Source of the DNA: an uncultured Oscillospiraceae bacterium
GTDB lineage: Bacteria > Bacillota > Clostridia > Oscillospirales > Oscillospiraceae
Length of the DNA stretch: 64,000 bases
Assembly (NCBI GenBank): GCA_934569045.1
Contig: CAKTJX010000005.1
Location: 1-64,000 of the forward strand
Direction of reading: 5' to 3'
Part shown: positions 41,289-50,237 of the stretch, piece after piece
How positions within the stretch are numbered: position 1 is the first letter of the stretch
How the letters are laid out: the number at the start of each line of letters is the position of its first letter
Position numbers and translations under genes: made by a program
Notes under the pieces: generated by a model
The model's database searches: none
What the model saw: only the letters and a program-made list of their open reading frames with translations
Told to the model about the DNA's origin: nothing

Positions 41289-42392
41289 CTATTCCATCAG
41301 CTTCCCACGGGAAATCTCCATGGTCTTCCCCAGCTTCGTGAACCTTCCCGGCTCACAGCAGGTGATAAATACCTGGCCGCTGGTGATCTGGTTCAGCACG
41401 AAGTCCTGTCTTTTTTCGTCCAGCTCCGAGAGCACGTCGTCCAGCAGGAGCACCGGCTCCTCGCCGAATTCCCGCTTCATCAGGTCCCTCTGGGCCAGCT
41501 TTAAGCTGATGGCGGCGGTTCTTGTCTGGCCCTGGGAGCCGTAGGCCTTCAGGTCGATGCCGGAAAGGGTGATGGTAAAGTCATCCTTGTGGGGGCCCGT
41601 CAGACATTGGGCCGACTGGAGCTCCGCCCGGTGGTGGCTCTCCAGGTGGGCATTCAGCTGCTCCCGCAGGGTATCCACCGGGGCGAAGGGGTCCGTCACC
41701 GTGGAAACCGTCTTGTATTCCAGGTGGAATTCCTCCGCGCCGCCGGAAAACTGGTCATGAAACCGGGCGGCCTCCCGGCCCAGGGCCTCATAAAACCGGG
41801 CCCGGTAGGAGATCAGCAGCGCCCCCACCTGGCACAGCCGGGCGTTGTAGTCCGGCAGGATGGAGAGCAGGCGGATATCCTCGCCGCAGTCCTTTAAAAT
41901 CCGGCTTTTCTGCTCCAGAATCCGGTTGTACTCCGTCAGCGCCGCCTCATAGTTGGGCCGCAGGGCACAGAGCACCGTGTCCCCCAGCCGCCGCCGGGCC
42001 GCCGGGCCGCTTTTAAGGATCATTAGATCCTCCGGACAGAACAGCACCGTGGGCAGCAGGCCGTTTAATTCCCCGGCGCTTTTCTTCTTCACGCCGTTGA
42101 CCCACAGCTGTCGGGGTCTGCCCCCGGGAAACAGCACCCAGCGGATGGTCTGCTGCCGCTTCTGGGTGTCAACCAGGCCCTCCAATTCTCCGAATTCTCC
42201 GGAAAACAGGATCATTTCCCCGGTTTTCTGGGCCCGGAAGCTTTTCCCGCTGCCGAGATACTGGATGGCCTCCAGCAGATTGGTCTTCCCCTGGGCATTG
42301 CTGCCTACGATCAGATTCACGCCGGGGTCAAAGGAGAAGTGCTCGTCGCCGTAATTGCGGTACTGCCGCAGATTCAGCTCACGCAGATGCAT
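41289..42392 (-). CDS. recF: RecF recombination and replication-repair protein
   Basis: A 367-residue SMC-like ATPase that loads RecA at gaps. Walker A is GSNAQGKTNLLEAIQYL near residue 32, the signature region is LKAYGSQGQTRTAAISLKLAQ near 290, and Walker B is VLLLDDVLSELDEKRQ near 322. ATG 42392 (MHLRELNLRQYRNY) is chosen because it matches the family N-terminus; longer readings run antisense into the S4 gene. Its start overlaps the end of the S4-domain gene by 14 bases. Confidence 0.95.
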   Translation of the reverse strand: MHLRELNLRQYRNYGDEHFSFDPGVNLIVGSNAQGKTNLLEAIQYLGSGKSFRAQKTGEMILFSGEFGELEGLVDTQKRQQTIRWVLFPGGRPRQLWVNGVKKKSAGELNGLLPTVLFCPEDLMILKSGPAARRRLGDTVLCALRPNYEAALTEYNRILEQKSRILKDCGEDIRLLSILPDYNARLCQVGALLISYRARFYEALGREAARFHDQFSGGAEEFHLEYKTVSTVTDPFAPVDTLREQLNAHLESHHRAELQSAQCLTGPHKDDFTITLSGIDLKAYGSQGQTRTAAISLKLAQRDLMKREFGEEPVLLLDDVLSELDEKRQDFVLNQITSGQVFITCCEPGRFTKLGKTMEISRGKLME

Positions 42393-42630
42393 GGGAAGAT
42401 ACGCGGTAGCTTTCGCCGTTGAAGCAGAAGCAGTCCCCATCCCGGAGCTTCTTGCCCCGCATGGTGCACACCTCGCCATTGACGGTGACCAGCCCCTCGG
42501 CAATCACCGCCTTGGCCTCCCCTCCGGTGGCGGTGAGCGCCGCGTACTTGAGGGCCGCTTCCAGCTTGATATATTCCGTTTCAATGGACAGGGGTTTCCA
42601 GTCGTCCTTCTTTTTTACGGTTACTTTCAT
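42379..42630 (-). CDS. yaaA: S4-domain RNA-binding protein YaaA
   Basis: An 83-residue small S4-domain protein always found between dnaN and recF in Firmicutes. The S4 fold is seen as IKLEAALKYAALTATGGEAKAVIAEGLVTVNGEV (residues ~20-54), followed by RGKKLRDGDCF. It is implicated in 50S ribosome assembly in related organisms. It starts five bases after dnaN and overlaps recF, so translation of the three genes is coupled. Confidence 0.9.
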   Translation of the reverse strand: MKVTVKKKDDWKPLSIETEYIKLEAALKYAALTATGGEAKAVIAEGLVTVNGEVCTMRGKKLRDGDCFCFNGESYRVSSHASA

Positions 42631-42635
42631 ATTTT

Positions 42636-43742
42636 TTACCCCTTAATTCTTACCGGCAGCACCATATAGGCAAAGTCGTATTTCTTATCCACGGGGGTCA
42701 GCACGATGGGGCTCAGGCCGTTGGTTAGCTCCAGGGTGACCTCCTCGCTGGGCACCGCCCGGAGGGCGTCGATCAGGTAGCGGACGTTGAAGCCGATTTC
42801 CGTCTCCTGTCCGTCACCGGCCAGGCTGCACTTGTCCTCCGCCGCACCCAGGGTGTTGGAGGTCCGCAGCTGCACCTCCTGATCGGAGAATACGCAGCGC
42901 ACGGGGCTCTTGTTCTTTTCGGAGACGATCAGACCCACGCGCTCCACGCTCTGGGCAAGATCGGACACATTGGCCACCAGCTTGATGGGGCTGCCGGTGG
43001 GCACCACCCGCCGCCAATCCAGGAAGTCGCCCTCCAGCAGACGGCAGACCAGGGTCGCCGCCCCCACCTGGAAGAGAATGTGCTTGCTGCCAAGCAGGAA
43101 GGAAGCCATCTCCTCGCTGTCCGTCAGGATTTTTTCCAGCTCCTTCAGGCCCTGGGATGGGACCACGAAATTCATCTCTCTTGCCAGGGGCTCCTCCGGA
43201 TGGTAGGTCCGGCGGGCCAGACGGAAGCCGTCCACGGCCACGGTGGTTACGGCGGTATCGGAGACCTCAAACTTGACACCGTTGTGGATAGGCCGGGCCT
43301 GGTTGTCGGCCACGGCAAAGATGGTGCCGGAGATCAGCTCCTTCAGCTTGTTCTGAGGAATATGGATGGGCCGCCCATCGTTCACGTCCGGCAGCTCCGG
43401 ATAGTCCTCCGCGTCCTCGGCGGAAATGGTGAAGGAGGCAAAGCCCGCCCGGATGGATACCTTGAATCCGGCATCCACCACCACGGTAACAGGCCCCTCC
43501 GGCAGACGGCGGACAATATCGCCAAAGAGCTTGGCCGGCAGAATGCACTCGCCGGGCTCCACCACGTCGGCATCAATATCATAGGTGATACCGGTTTCCA
43601 TATTGTAGCCGGTGAGAGAAATGCCATGACCGGCCTTGCAGAGAATGCCCTCAATCAGGGAGAGACTGCTTTTTACAGCCACCGTTCTGGAGGCCACATT
43701 CAGTCCCTGAAGCAGCATACTTTTTTCACAGGTAAAGCGCAT
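42636..43742 (-). CDS. dnaN: DNA polymerase III beta clamp
   Basis: A 368-residue sliding clamp with three repeated clamp domains. N-terminal MRFTCEKSMLLQGLNVASRTV, middle RLARRTYHPEEPL and the C-terminal hydrophobic tail AYMVLPVRI (the client-binding groove ending M-x-L-P-x-R) are as expected. It lies 715 bases from dnaA, a wide gap that contains the downstream DnaA-box array of oriC. Its ATG 43742 follows GGAAAGGAAG. Confidence 0.97.
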   Translation of the reverse strand: MRFTCEKSMLLQGLNVASRTVAVKSSLSLIEGILCKAGHGISLTGYNMETGITYDIDADVVEPGECILPAKLFGDIVRRLPEGPVTVVVDAGFKVSIRAGFASFTISAEDAEDYPELPDVNDGRPIHIPQNKLKELISGTIFAVADNQARPIHNGVKFEVSDTAVTTVAVDGFRLARRTYHPEEPLAREMNFVVPSQGLKELEKILTDSEEMASFLLGSKHILFQVGAATLVCRLLEGDFLDWRRVVPTGSPIKLVANVSDLAQSVERVGLIVSEKNKSPVRCVFSDQEVQLRTSNTLGAAEDKCSLAGDGQETEIGFNVRYLIDALRAVPSEEVTLELTNGLSPIVLTPVDKKYDFAYMVLPVRIKG

Positions 43743-43769
43743 GGGGAATCTTCCTTTCCTTGTTTACGA

Positions 43770-43990
43770 TAAAGATATATATATATTTACAGGATATTAG
43801 GTAGTAACAGTCGTCGTAGGGGAAATTTATGTGGATAACCTGGGAATGCTTTAGAGCGTCGGCGAATTTTTGTCCACAGAGGGGTGTGGAAACTTTGAAA
43901 CCTTTCCACAGGCGCTGTGAAGAAAAATTTTGCCCCAAATTTCTCCACAATTTATCCTTCCACATTTCACAGGGGCTGTGGAGAAAATTT
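43770..43990. other. oriC, dnaA-dnaN region: DnaA boxes and AT-rich tract
   Basis: A TATATATATAT tract (43772-43782) lies beside dnaN, then a perfect box TGTGGATAA (43830-43838) and single-mismatch boxes TTGTCCACA (43870), TTCTCCACA (43941) and TGTGGAGAA (43978), with several TTTCCACA half boxes. This matches the bipartite origin of Firmicutes, in which unwinding occurs on the dnaN side. The rest of the gap up to 44280 contains small hairpins (GGGCCCCTTCGGGGGCC, CATGTTCTTG..CAAGAACATG) and no gene. Confidence 0.8.
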
Positions 43991-44287
43991 GAAGTAAAAA
44001 AAGAGAGAATCAACAGGCAAATGTTGGAGCCGTGCGGCATTTGGGCTGGGCCCCTTCGGGGGCCATGTTCTTGTCCCGCCAAGAACATGGAGAAGAATGC
44101 GGCTCAAGGAGGCGCTGAGGTGTTTGCTCCCGCTTTCCACAGCCGATGTTTTTGAGGAGCGATTGCCCCCGGCAATCGTTAGATTTGATTCGCTGCGCGA
44201 CGCACCGCCCTCCTTAAGAATTCTTCCGGCCCGCCATATCCGAATAGGAGGAATTTTTTGGATTTTATAATTTGGAGAATCCAAGAG

Positions 44288-44425
44288 AAGCCTCGCAGAG
44301 TTTGCCGCCCGCAGGCGGCAAAGAAATTGAGATCATTTTTTGTCAGGGCGTGTACCTGACAAAAAATACTTCTCAGGCTGCAAGTGTACGCCCGAAAGGG
44401 CGTGCGCGCAGCAGCCTGCATCCCC
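44288..44425. repeat. 138-bp structured repeat, right copy of an inverted pair
   Basis: Inverted relative of the repeat at 30328-30466, roughly 90 percent alike by eye. On the dnaA strand it lies just after the dnaA stop and its TTTTTTGTCAGG..CCTGACAAAAAA hairpin could act as the dnaA terminator. A palindrome, CAAATGGCC..GGCCATTTG, lies between it and the stop. Confidence 0.85.
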
Positions 44426-44457
44426 TTCAATCAAATGGCCAACGGCCATTTGATTGA

Positions 44458-45774
44458 CTAAAGGCAGGCATTGATATTCGCCGTAATGGTCTGAATATTC
44501 TCCTGAATGGTCTTATCCCCGTTCTTCAGCGCCACCTCAACCTTGCGGATGGCGTAGAGGACAGTGGAGTGGTCCTTGGCGAATTCCTTGCCGATGTCCG
44601 GCAGGGACAGATTGGTGAGCTTGCGGATGAGGTACATGGCCATCTGTCTGGCCTCGGCTACGCCCTTGTTTTTCAGGGTGCCCCGGAGGACATTTTCGTC
44701 CACGGAGTAGAACTTGCACACCTGGCTGATGATCAGGCTGGGGGTGGGCAGGGCGTTGCCCTCGGATTTGAACATGTCATCAATGGCCCGGGAAACGTTT
44801 GCCAGGTCCAGGGGCATATTGTTCAGATCCCGGTAGGCCAGAATCTTCTTCACCGTGCCCTCCAGCTGCCGGACGTTGTTGGTGACGTTGACGGCAATGT
44901 AGTTCAGTACATCGTCAGAAAGGGTGAGCCCCAGACTCTTGGCCTTGTTTTTCAGGATTGCCATTCTGGTTTCGTAATCCGGGGGCTGAATGTCGGCAAG
45001 CAGGCCCCACTCAAAACGGGTCCGCAGCCGGTCCTCCAGGGTGAGCATATCGCTGGGCTTCCGGTCGGAGGTCATGACGATCTGCTTGTGCTCCTCGTAG
45101 AGCTTGTTGAAGGTATGGAAGAACTCCTCCTGGGTGGATTCCTTGCCGGCGATAAACTGAATATCATCGATAAGGAACAGGTCGCTTTCCCGGTATTTGC
45201 TCCGGAATTCGATATTTTTGCCGTTTGCAATGGCGGCGATCAACTCATTGGTGAATTCGTCGCCCTTGATGTAGACGATGTTGGCGTTGGGGTTCTGCTT
45301 GCGGATGCCGTTGGCGATGGCGTAGAGCAGGTGGGTCTTGCCCACACCGGCGGGGCCATAGATGAACAGGGGATTGTACACCTGTCCCGGGGTTTTGGAG
45401 ACGGCAATGGCCGCGGAGTGGGCGAACCGGTTGGAGGGGCCCACAACAAAGTTATCGAAGGTAAACTGGGGGTTAAAATCCATGGACGGCGCGGCGGCCT
45501 TGCCCTTATTGAGATAGTTTTCCCGTTCTTCGTCTCCGAAAACCAGAAGCTTGGCATCGGAATTAAAAATTTCTTTCAGGGCATCCTGCACATAGTCGGT
45601 GCACCGGCGGCGGATGATCTCCCGGCGGAAATCAGAAGGGGAGTAGAGGATCAGGTTGTTCTCGTTGAGCTCCACCACTTCCGCGTCGTCAAACCAGGCG
45701 GAGACCGTCACCGCGCCCAGCCGCTCTTCCATGTGACTGAGGATCTTTGCCCAAACATAGGCAGATGAATACAT
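44458..45774 (-). CDS. dnaA: Chromosomal replication initiator DnaA
   Basis: A 438-residue AAA+ initiator. Domain I covers residues ~1-80, Walker A is GPAGVGKTHLLYAI near 147, Walker B is LFLIDDIQFIAGKESTQEEFFHTFN near 208, and domain IV has the DnaA-box reading helix with DHSTVLYAIRKVE near 405. GAGAGGAG precedes ATG 45774. It is the first gene of the leftward replication operon, with a promoter about 300 bases upstream and DnaA boxes overlapping that promoter, so autoregulation is likely. Confidence 0.98.
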   Translation of the reverse strand: MYSSAYVWAKILSHMEERLGAVTVSAWFDDAEVVELNENNLILYSPSDFRREIIRRRCTDYVQDALKEIFNSDAKLLVFGDEERENYLNKGKAAAPSMDFNPQFTFDNFVVGPSNRFAHSAAIAVSKTPGQVYNPLFIYGPAGVGKTHLLYAIANGIRKQNPNANIVYIKGDEFTNELIAAIANGKNIEFRSKYRESDLFLIDDIQFIAGKESTQEEFFHTFNKLYEEHKQIVMTSDRKPSDMLTLEDRLRTRFEWGLLADIQPPDYETRMAILKNKAKSLGLTLSDDVLNYIAVNVTNNVRQLEGTVKKILAYRDLNNMPLDLANVSRAIDDMFKSEGNALPTPSLIISQVCKFYSVDENVLRGTLKNKGVAEARQMAMYLIRKLTNLSLPDIGKEFAKDHSTVLYAIRKVEVALKNGDKTIQENIQTITANINACL

Positions 45775-45878
45775 ATTGCGCTCCTCTCTATCTTTTCTAT
45801 ATTTCTCCCCAAGGGTTTTCTAAATACAAATCCGCCGAAGGACCCAGTTGAACAGAACGTTGAAGAATTCCGGGGCTC

Positions 45879-45978
45879 GTAGGGGCGGCTACCAGCCGCC
45901 CGCCCACTTCCGGGTTCTCACGGTTTCTTGAAACGATGCGGGTTCGGTATTCTCCGGGCGGCTAATAGCCGCCCCTAC
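45879..45978. repeat. REPIN-like inverted repeat, copy 11, in the dnaA leader
   Basis: Lies between the dnaA promoter (46078-46106) and start codon (45774), so its hairpins would be in the dnaA 5' untranslated RNA. Confidence 0.9.
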
Positions 45979-46077
45979 ATGGCTCAAATAGGAATCGGTA
46001 TTTTGAAAATATGAGGAATGGCCGCCGCGGCTTCCCGTTGCGGGAAGCCTAGAGCACCGCATAATATTTCATCCTCT

Positions 46078-46119
46078 ATTGTAGCACATTTTTCCACAGA
46101 TTACAACCACTTTTCCACA
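46078..46119 (-). promoter_or_regulatory. dnaA promoter overlapped by DnaA boxes
   Basis: On the minus strand TTGTAA (46101-46106), 17-base spacer, TACAAT (46078-46083). A box TTTTCCACA (46090-46098) lies inside the spacer, another (46111-46119) just upstream, and a third at 46271. Together with the dnaA-dnaN array this is the second half of oriC. Confidence 0.75.
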
Positions 46120-46197
46120 GGCATTGTATGGAAAGGATGAACAAATCCGCGGCCGAATCCGGCCCAATCTTTGCCCCCGGTTAGAAGAAGTTCCCTC

Positions 46198-46226
46198 TTG
46201 ACCCCGGCAGACCCCTATGCTATAGT
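46198..46226 (+). promoter_or_regulatory. Promoter of the YitT-family gene
   Basis: TTGACC (46198-46203), 17-base spacer, TATAGT (46221-46226), divergent from the dnaA promoter. Confidence 0.75.
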
Positions 46227-46315
46227 ATTGTATCAATAAATGCTTTTCCGGTCAAATCGGGCCTTCCCGGTTTTCCACAATCCATATTACGAATACATAG
46301 AGGTTTTTGCCCAAA

Positions 46316-47236
46316 ATGCGGAATCTGAAACGTGCCTGGACCTATCTGGTGATCGCCGCCGCGGCTATACTGGCGGCGCTGAATTATGAGCTTTTCGTGT
46401 TTCCCAACGCATTTGCCCCCTCCGGGCTCAACGGCATCTGTACCATGATCCAGTACGTCAGCGGGGTCAGCGTGGGCTATTTAAGCCTGCTGATCAATAT
46501 TCCGCTGGCGCTCATCGTCTATTTTAAGGTCAGTAAGCCCATCGCCCTGCGGAGCATGGTCTACGTGGTGGTGTTCTCCGTGGGCCTGCTGGTGCTGGAC
46601 AAGGTGGATTTGTCCCGGTTTGCCTATTCCACCACCACGGGCACCAGCCATATTTTAGGCCCCCTGACCGCCGGCATCATCATGGGCTATATCTACGCCA
46701 TTCTGATGAAGGCCAGCGCCTACACCGGCGGCACGGATTTCGTGGCGGCCATCATCCACAGCAAAAACACGGAAAAAAGCGTCTATGGCCTCAGCTTCAT
46801 TATGAACGCCCTGGTGGCCATCGCCAGCTATTTTGTCTATGATTACAAGGTGGAGCCGGTGCTGCTGTGCATCCTCTATTCCTTCGCCTCCACCAATATG
46901 GCGGAGCGCTTCCTGAAAAACGGCCGCAGCGCCGTGCGCTTTGAGATCATCACCAACTACCCGGACGAGCTGTCTCGAGACATTATTGAGAAGCTCCACC
47001 ACACGGCAACGGTCTTCCCGGCTACGGGCATGTACCTGGACAAAAAGGTTTCCATCGTCATGTGCGTGGTGAACAAAACCCAGGTGGCCCCCCTGACCGC
47101 CATCATCGGCAAATACCCCCATACCTTCGCCGTCATGAATATGGTCAGCGAGGTCATGGGCAACTTCCACAGCTATTCCAAGGACGGCAAGGAGCTGGTA
47201 ACCTTGCTTGACCAGGGAGACGGGAAGACGGTGTAG
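46316..47236 (+). CDS. YitT-family membrane protein with DUF2179 domain
   Basis: A 306-residue protein. Residues ~10-200 form five or six membrane helices of the YitT (DUF161) type (NYELFVFPNAFAPSGLNGICTMIQY, GTSHILGPLTAGIIMGYIYAILMKASAYTGGTDFVA). The C-terminal ~75 residues are the soluble DUF2179 domain (FEIITNYPDELSRDII, ATGMYLDKKVSIVMCVVNKTQ). The function of the family is unsettled. ATG 46316 lies 12 bases after AGAGG; an in-frame TTG at 46307 is the alternative start. It is the first rightward gene from the origin. Confidence 0.87.
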   Translation: MRNLKRAWTYLVIAAAAILAALNYELFVFPNAFAPSGLNGICTMIQYVSGVSVGYLSLLINIPLALIVYFKVSKPIALRSMVYVVVFSVGLLVLDKVDLSRFAYSTTTGTSHILGPLTAGIIMGYIYAILMKASAYTGGTDFVAAIIHSKNTEKSVYGLSFIMNALVAIASYFVYDYKVEPVLLCILYSFASTNMAERFLKNGRSAVRFEIITNYPDELSRDIIEKLHHTATVFPATGMYLDKKVSIVMCVVNKTQVAPLTAIIGKYPHTFAVMNMVSEVMGNFHSYSKDGKELVTLLDQGDGKTV

Positions 47237-47320
47237 GCGGAAGGGCCGTTCGGTGTGAGGAATAACGCGGGCGAGTTTGTAATTGCGGAATTGGTAATGC
47301 AAATCAATAGTTGAGGGCCC

Positions 47321-47420
47321 GTAGGGGCGGCTACCAGCCGCCCGGAGACGACTTGGCTTGAGCGTTTGGTCTTGACTGCCTACTTACGATACCTTCCGGG
47401 CGGCTGATAGCCGCCCCTAC
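47321..47420. repeat. REPIN-like inverted repeat, copy 12
   Basis: Outer-arm sequence AATGCAAATCAATAGTTGAGGGCCC abuts the left core arm here, whereas in most copies this version flanks the right arm, so the whole element is flipped relative to them. Confidence 0.9.
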
Positions 47421-47518
47421 GAGACTCAAAAAGGTTAAAACGCTCAAAATATCTGTGAGATAGCGTCTATTCAATTATCCATTTCAATAGAGAAGAATTC
47501 TAAGGAGGAAAATGAACC

Positions 47519-49024
47519 ATGGCATATTACTACCCCGAACCCAGCCATACCTTCAGCGAGTACCTTCTGGTGCCCGGCTACACGTCTGAGGACTGCGTCC
47601 CGGATCGGGTGAGCCTGCGCACGCCCCTGGTCAAGTACCGCAAGGGGCAGGAGGAGCCCGCCATCTCCCTGAACATTCCTTTGACCAGCGCCGTGATGCA
47701 GTCCGTGTCCAACGACACCCTGGCCATCGCCCTGGCCAAGGAGGGCGGCATCAGCTTTATCTATGGCTCCCAGTCCATCGAGAGCCAGGCGGCCATGGTA
47801 TCCAAGGTCAAGCACCACAAGGCCGGCTTTGTCACCTCCGCCTCCAACCTGACCCCGGAAAACACCCTGGCGGATGTGCTGGCGCTGAAGGCAGCCAACG
47901 GCTTCTCCACCGTGGCCATCACCGATGACGGCACCGCCAACGGTAAGCTCCTGGGCATCGTCTCCAGCCGGGATTACCGGGTCAGCCGCATGGACCCCGG
48001 CGACAAGGTGGCAACCTTCATGACCCCCCGGGAGAAGCTGATCACCGCCCCCGCGGAGACCACCCTGAAGGAAGCCAACGACATCATCTGGGAGAACAAG
48101 CTGAACAGCCTGCCCATTGTGGACGGGAATGACCACCTGCTGTATTTCGTCTTCCGCAAGGACTACGCCTCCCACAAGGCCAACCCCCTGGAACTGCTGG
48201 ACAGCCAGAAGCGCTACCTCGTGGGCGCGGGCATCAATACCCGGGACTACGCGCAGCGGATTCCCGCCCTGCTGGAGGCAGGTGTGGATGTGCTGGTCAT
48301 CGACTCCTCCGAGGGCTACACCTGCTGGCAGAAGAAGACCATCGAGTGGGTCCGCAAGACCTACGGCGACACCGTGAAGATCGGCGCGGGCAACGTGGTG
48401 GACCGGGACGGCTTCCGGTTCCTGGCGGAGGCCGGGGCGGACTTTGTAAAGGTCGGCATCGGCGGCGGCTCCATCTGCATCACCCGGGAGACCAAGGGCA
48501 TCGGCCGGGGCCAGGCCACGGCCCTGATCGAGGTGGCGGCGGCCAGAGATCAGTACTTCCAGGAGACCGGGGTCTATGTGCCCATCTGCTCTGACGGCGG
48601 CATTGTCCACGACTACCACATGACTTTGGCCCTGGCCATGGGCGCGGATTTCCTGATGCTGGGCCGCTATTTCGCCCGGTTCGACGAGGGCCCCACCCCC
48701 AAGATCATGGTGGGCGGCGCTTATATGAAGGAATACTGGGGCGAGGGCAGCAACCGGGCCCGGAACTGGCAGCGCTACGACCTGGGCGGCGCTACCAAGC
48801 TAAGCTTTGAAGAGGGCGTGGATTCCTACGTCACCTACGCCGGCCCCCTCCACGACAACGTGGAAGCGTCCCTCTACAAGGTCAAGTCCACCATGTGCAA
48901 CGTAGGCGTCACCAACATCCCCGACCTCCAGCGGGACGCCAAGCTGACCCTGGTCTCCTCCGTCTCCATCGTAGAGGGCGGCTACCACGACGTCACCCTG
49001 CGGTCTTCCAGTCAGGCGAAGTAA
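47519..49024 (+). CDS. guaB: Inosine-5'-monophosphate dehydrogenase
   Basis: A 501-residue TIM-barrel enzyme that converts IMP to XMP, the first committed step to GMP. The substrate-binding start FDDVLLVP is seen as [11 protein letters not shown] near residue 12, a Bateman (paired CBS) insert covers ~95-215 ([28 protein letters not shown]), and the catalytic loop Cys is in [22 protein letters not shown] near 320. The mobile flap region [19 protein letters not shown] is near 405. ATG 47519 follows TAAGGAGG. A strong terminator ends it. Confidence 0.95.
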   Translation: MAYYYPEPSHTFSEYLLVPGYTSEDCVPDRVSLRTPLVKYRKGQEEPAISLNIPLTSAVMQSVSNDTLAIALAKEGGISFIYGSQSIESQAAMVSKVKHHKAGFVTSASNLTPENTLADVLALKAANGFSTVAITDDGTANGKLLGIVSSRDYRVSRMDPGDKVATFMTPREKLITAPAETTLKEANDIIWENKLNSLPIVDGNDHLLYFVFRKDYASHKANPLELLDSQKRYLVGAGINTRDYAQRIPALLEAGVDVLVIDSSEGYTCWQKKTIEWVRKTYGDTVKIGAGNVVDRDGFRFLAEAGADFVKVGIGGGSICITRETKGIGRGQATALIEVAAARDQYFQETGVYVPICSDGGIVHDYHMTLALAMGADFLMLGRYFARFDEGPTPKIMVGGAYMKEYWGEGSNRARNWQRYDLGGATKLSFEEGVDSYVTYAGPLHDNVEASLYKVKSTMCNVGVTNIPDLQRDAKLTLVSSVSIVEGGYHDVTLRSSSQAK

Positions 49025-49040
49025 GAACGACAAATCACAA

Positions 49041-49076
49041 AACCCCCGCGGCAGAACACGCCGCGGGGTTTTTTTG
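49041..49076 (+). terminator. guaB terminator
   Basis: Arms AACCCCCGCGGC / GCCGCGGGGTT, then TTTTTT. Confidence 0.9.
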
Positions 49077-49192
49077 TCGGAATTTGTCGATGCCTTTTTC
49101 TTGTGTCAGGCGGGGATGTGGGTAGAATAAAAGAGGCGATAAATTGGGGTTTGTTGGACAGCCCCGTTGAACGTATACCCTAAAAAGAAAGG

Positions 49193-49341
49193 GGGCTGTT
49201 GCAAAATAGTAAACCCGTAGGGGCGGCTATTAGCCGCCCGCCGACTTTCGGGACAGAGCGCATCCATCAAATGCGCAATTCCGTGAGATCGCGGGCGGCT
49301 GGTAGCCGCCCCTACAAAAATGCTTATTTTGCAACAGCCCC
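49193..49341. repeat. 150-bp MITE, copy 4, with extended outer arms
   Basis: GGGGCTGTTGCAAAATA ends and REPIN-type core. Beyond the ends lie GTTGAACGTATACCC (49167-49181) and GGGTATACGTTCAAC (49355-49369), a perfect 15-base outer inverted pair, suggesting a nested or longer element. No gene is seen in 49025-49415. Confidence 0.88.
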
Positions 49342-49415
49342 TTTCGCTCCGGGGGTATACGTTCAACCGGGCGCTCTATTGCTTGGACAAACTCCAATTT
49401 ATGAATTTACGGCCT

Positions 49416-49760
49416 CTATTCCTCTCCCCGGTTCCTCCGCAGACTTTCCTTCAGCGCCTTGACCGTATCTGCAATGATCTTTGTCTCCGTGGTGTCGCAG
49501 TCGGCTACCAGGTTGGTGAGCCAGTTGTTGACAATTGGGCGGGCCTGCGGGATTTCCTTGCAGAGAATCTCATCGGCAGAGCAGTCCAGGTAGTTGATGA
49601 TCGCCAGAAAAACTTTCAGCGATACGGTTCCGGCCCCTGTTTCCAGATGGCTGATATGGGTCACACCTACCCCGGCTGCCTCGGCAAGCTGTTCCTGGGT
49701 AACACCCTTTTGCAGCCGAATACGACGAATTTGATAGCCGATGCTTGCGTAGTCGATCAT
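49416..49760 (-). CDS. XRE-family transcriptional regulator
   Basis: A 114-residue regulator. The Cro/C1-type helix-turn-helix spans residues ~7-62: IGYQIRRIRLQKGVTQEQLAEAAGVG then VTHISHLETGAGTVSLKVFLAIINYL. The C-terminal ~45 residues are helical and may dimerise. It is divergent from the secreted-protein gene at 49872, and the 111-base gap between them holds one good rightward promoter and two palindromes that could be its operators. Confidence 0.9.
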   Translation of the reverse strand: MIDYASIGYQIRRIRLQKGVTQEQLAEAAGVGVTHISHLETGAGTVSLKVFLAIINYLDCSADEILCKEIPQARPIVNNWLTNLVADCDTTETKIIADTVKALKESLRRNRGEE

Positions 49761-49791
49761 ACAATGCAGGCCTCCTTTTTGAATACATGCA

Positions 49792-49845
49792 TTGTATGTG
49801 CAATTTGAATCTGTTATAATATTCTAAAAATGCAAATGCATTTTT
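49792..49845. promoter_or_regulatory. Rightward promoter and operator-like palindromes
   Basis: TTGTAT (49792-49797), 17-base spacer, TATAAT (49815-49820). A perfect palindrome AAAAATGCA-AA-TGCATTTTT (49826-49845) overlaps the expected transcription start, and ATACATGCATTGTAT overlaps the -35. Binding by the adjacent XRE protein is an inference. Confidence 0.6.
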
Positions 49846-49871
49846 AATTCAATAAGAAAGAGGAAATCAAA

Positions 49872-50201
49872 ATGAAATCCCGATACATCCTGGCCCTGAT
49901 TGCCGTGGCTATGGCGGCGTATCTGCTGGGGGCGGTCAGTCAGCGCCAGGACAGGCCTTTGTCAGTGGCTGCCACAGCCACTGTTTCCGCCGTCACGGAA
50001 ACCACGGTGCCGGGGACGGCCCCAACAGCCTGGAAAGAGCAGGAGCGGGACTATGTGGCCAACCGGAACTCCCACAAGTTCCATCTCCCGTCCTGCCCCA
50101 GCGTGGACCAGATGCTTTCCTCTAACCGGTGGAACTACCACGGCACCCGTTCCGCCCTCATCGCCCAGGGCTACGACCCCTGCCAGCGGTGCAGCCCATA
50201 A
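49872..50201 (+). CDS. Secreted protein with Ada-like C-terminal zinc-binding motif
   Basis: A 109-residue protein with an N-terminal signal-anchor (YILALIAVAMAAYLLGAV, residues 4-21), a Thr/Ala-rich linker, then NRNSHKFHLPSCPSV, and later NYHGTRSALIAQGYDPCQRC at the end. The three cysteines and spacing (HLPSC...GYDPCxRC) resemble the zinc-binding domain of Ada and of nuclease-linked repeats (SxKFHxxxC...GYxPCxxC). Such domains appear on extracellular nucleases of Firmicutes, but there is no catalytic domain here. The gene faces a divergent XRE regulator. Confidence 0.75.
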   Translation: MKSRYILALIAVAMAAYLLGAVSQRQDRPLSVAATATVSAVTETTVPGTAPTAWKEQERDYVANRNSHKFHLPSCPSVDQMLSSNRWNYHGTRSALIAQGYDPCQRCSP

Positions 50202-50237
50202 ACAAGGGGCAGTTGCAAAATGCTGCTGCCCCAGTGA

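Noticed and set aside
44040..44280. Possible small RNA gene in the dnaA-dnaN gap.
   Set aside because: Hairpins are present but there is no promoter, and the sequence contains fragments of the dispersed repeat (GATTCGCTGCGCGACGCACCGCCC).
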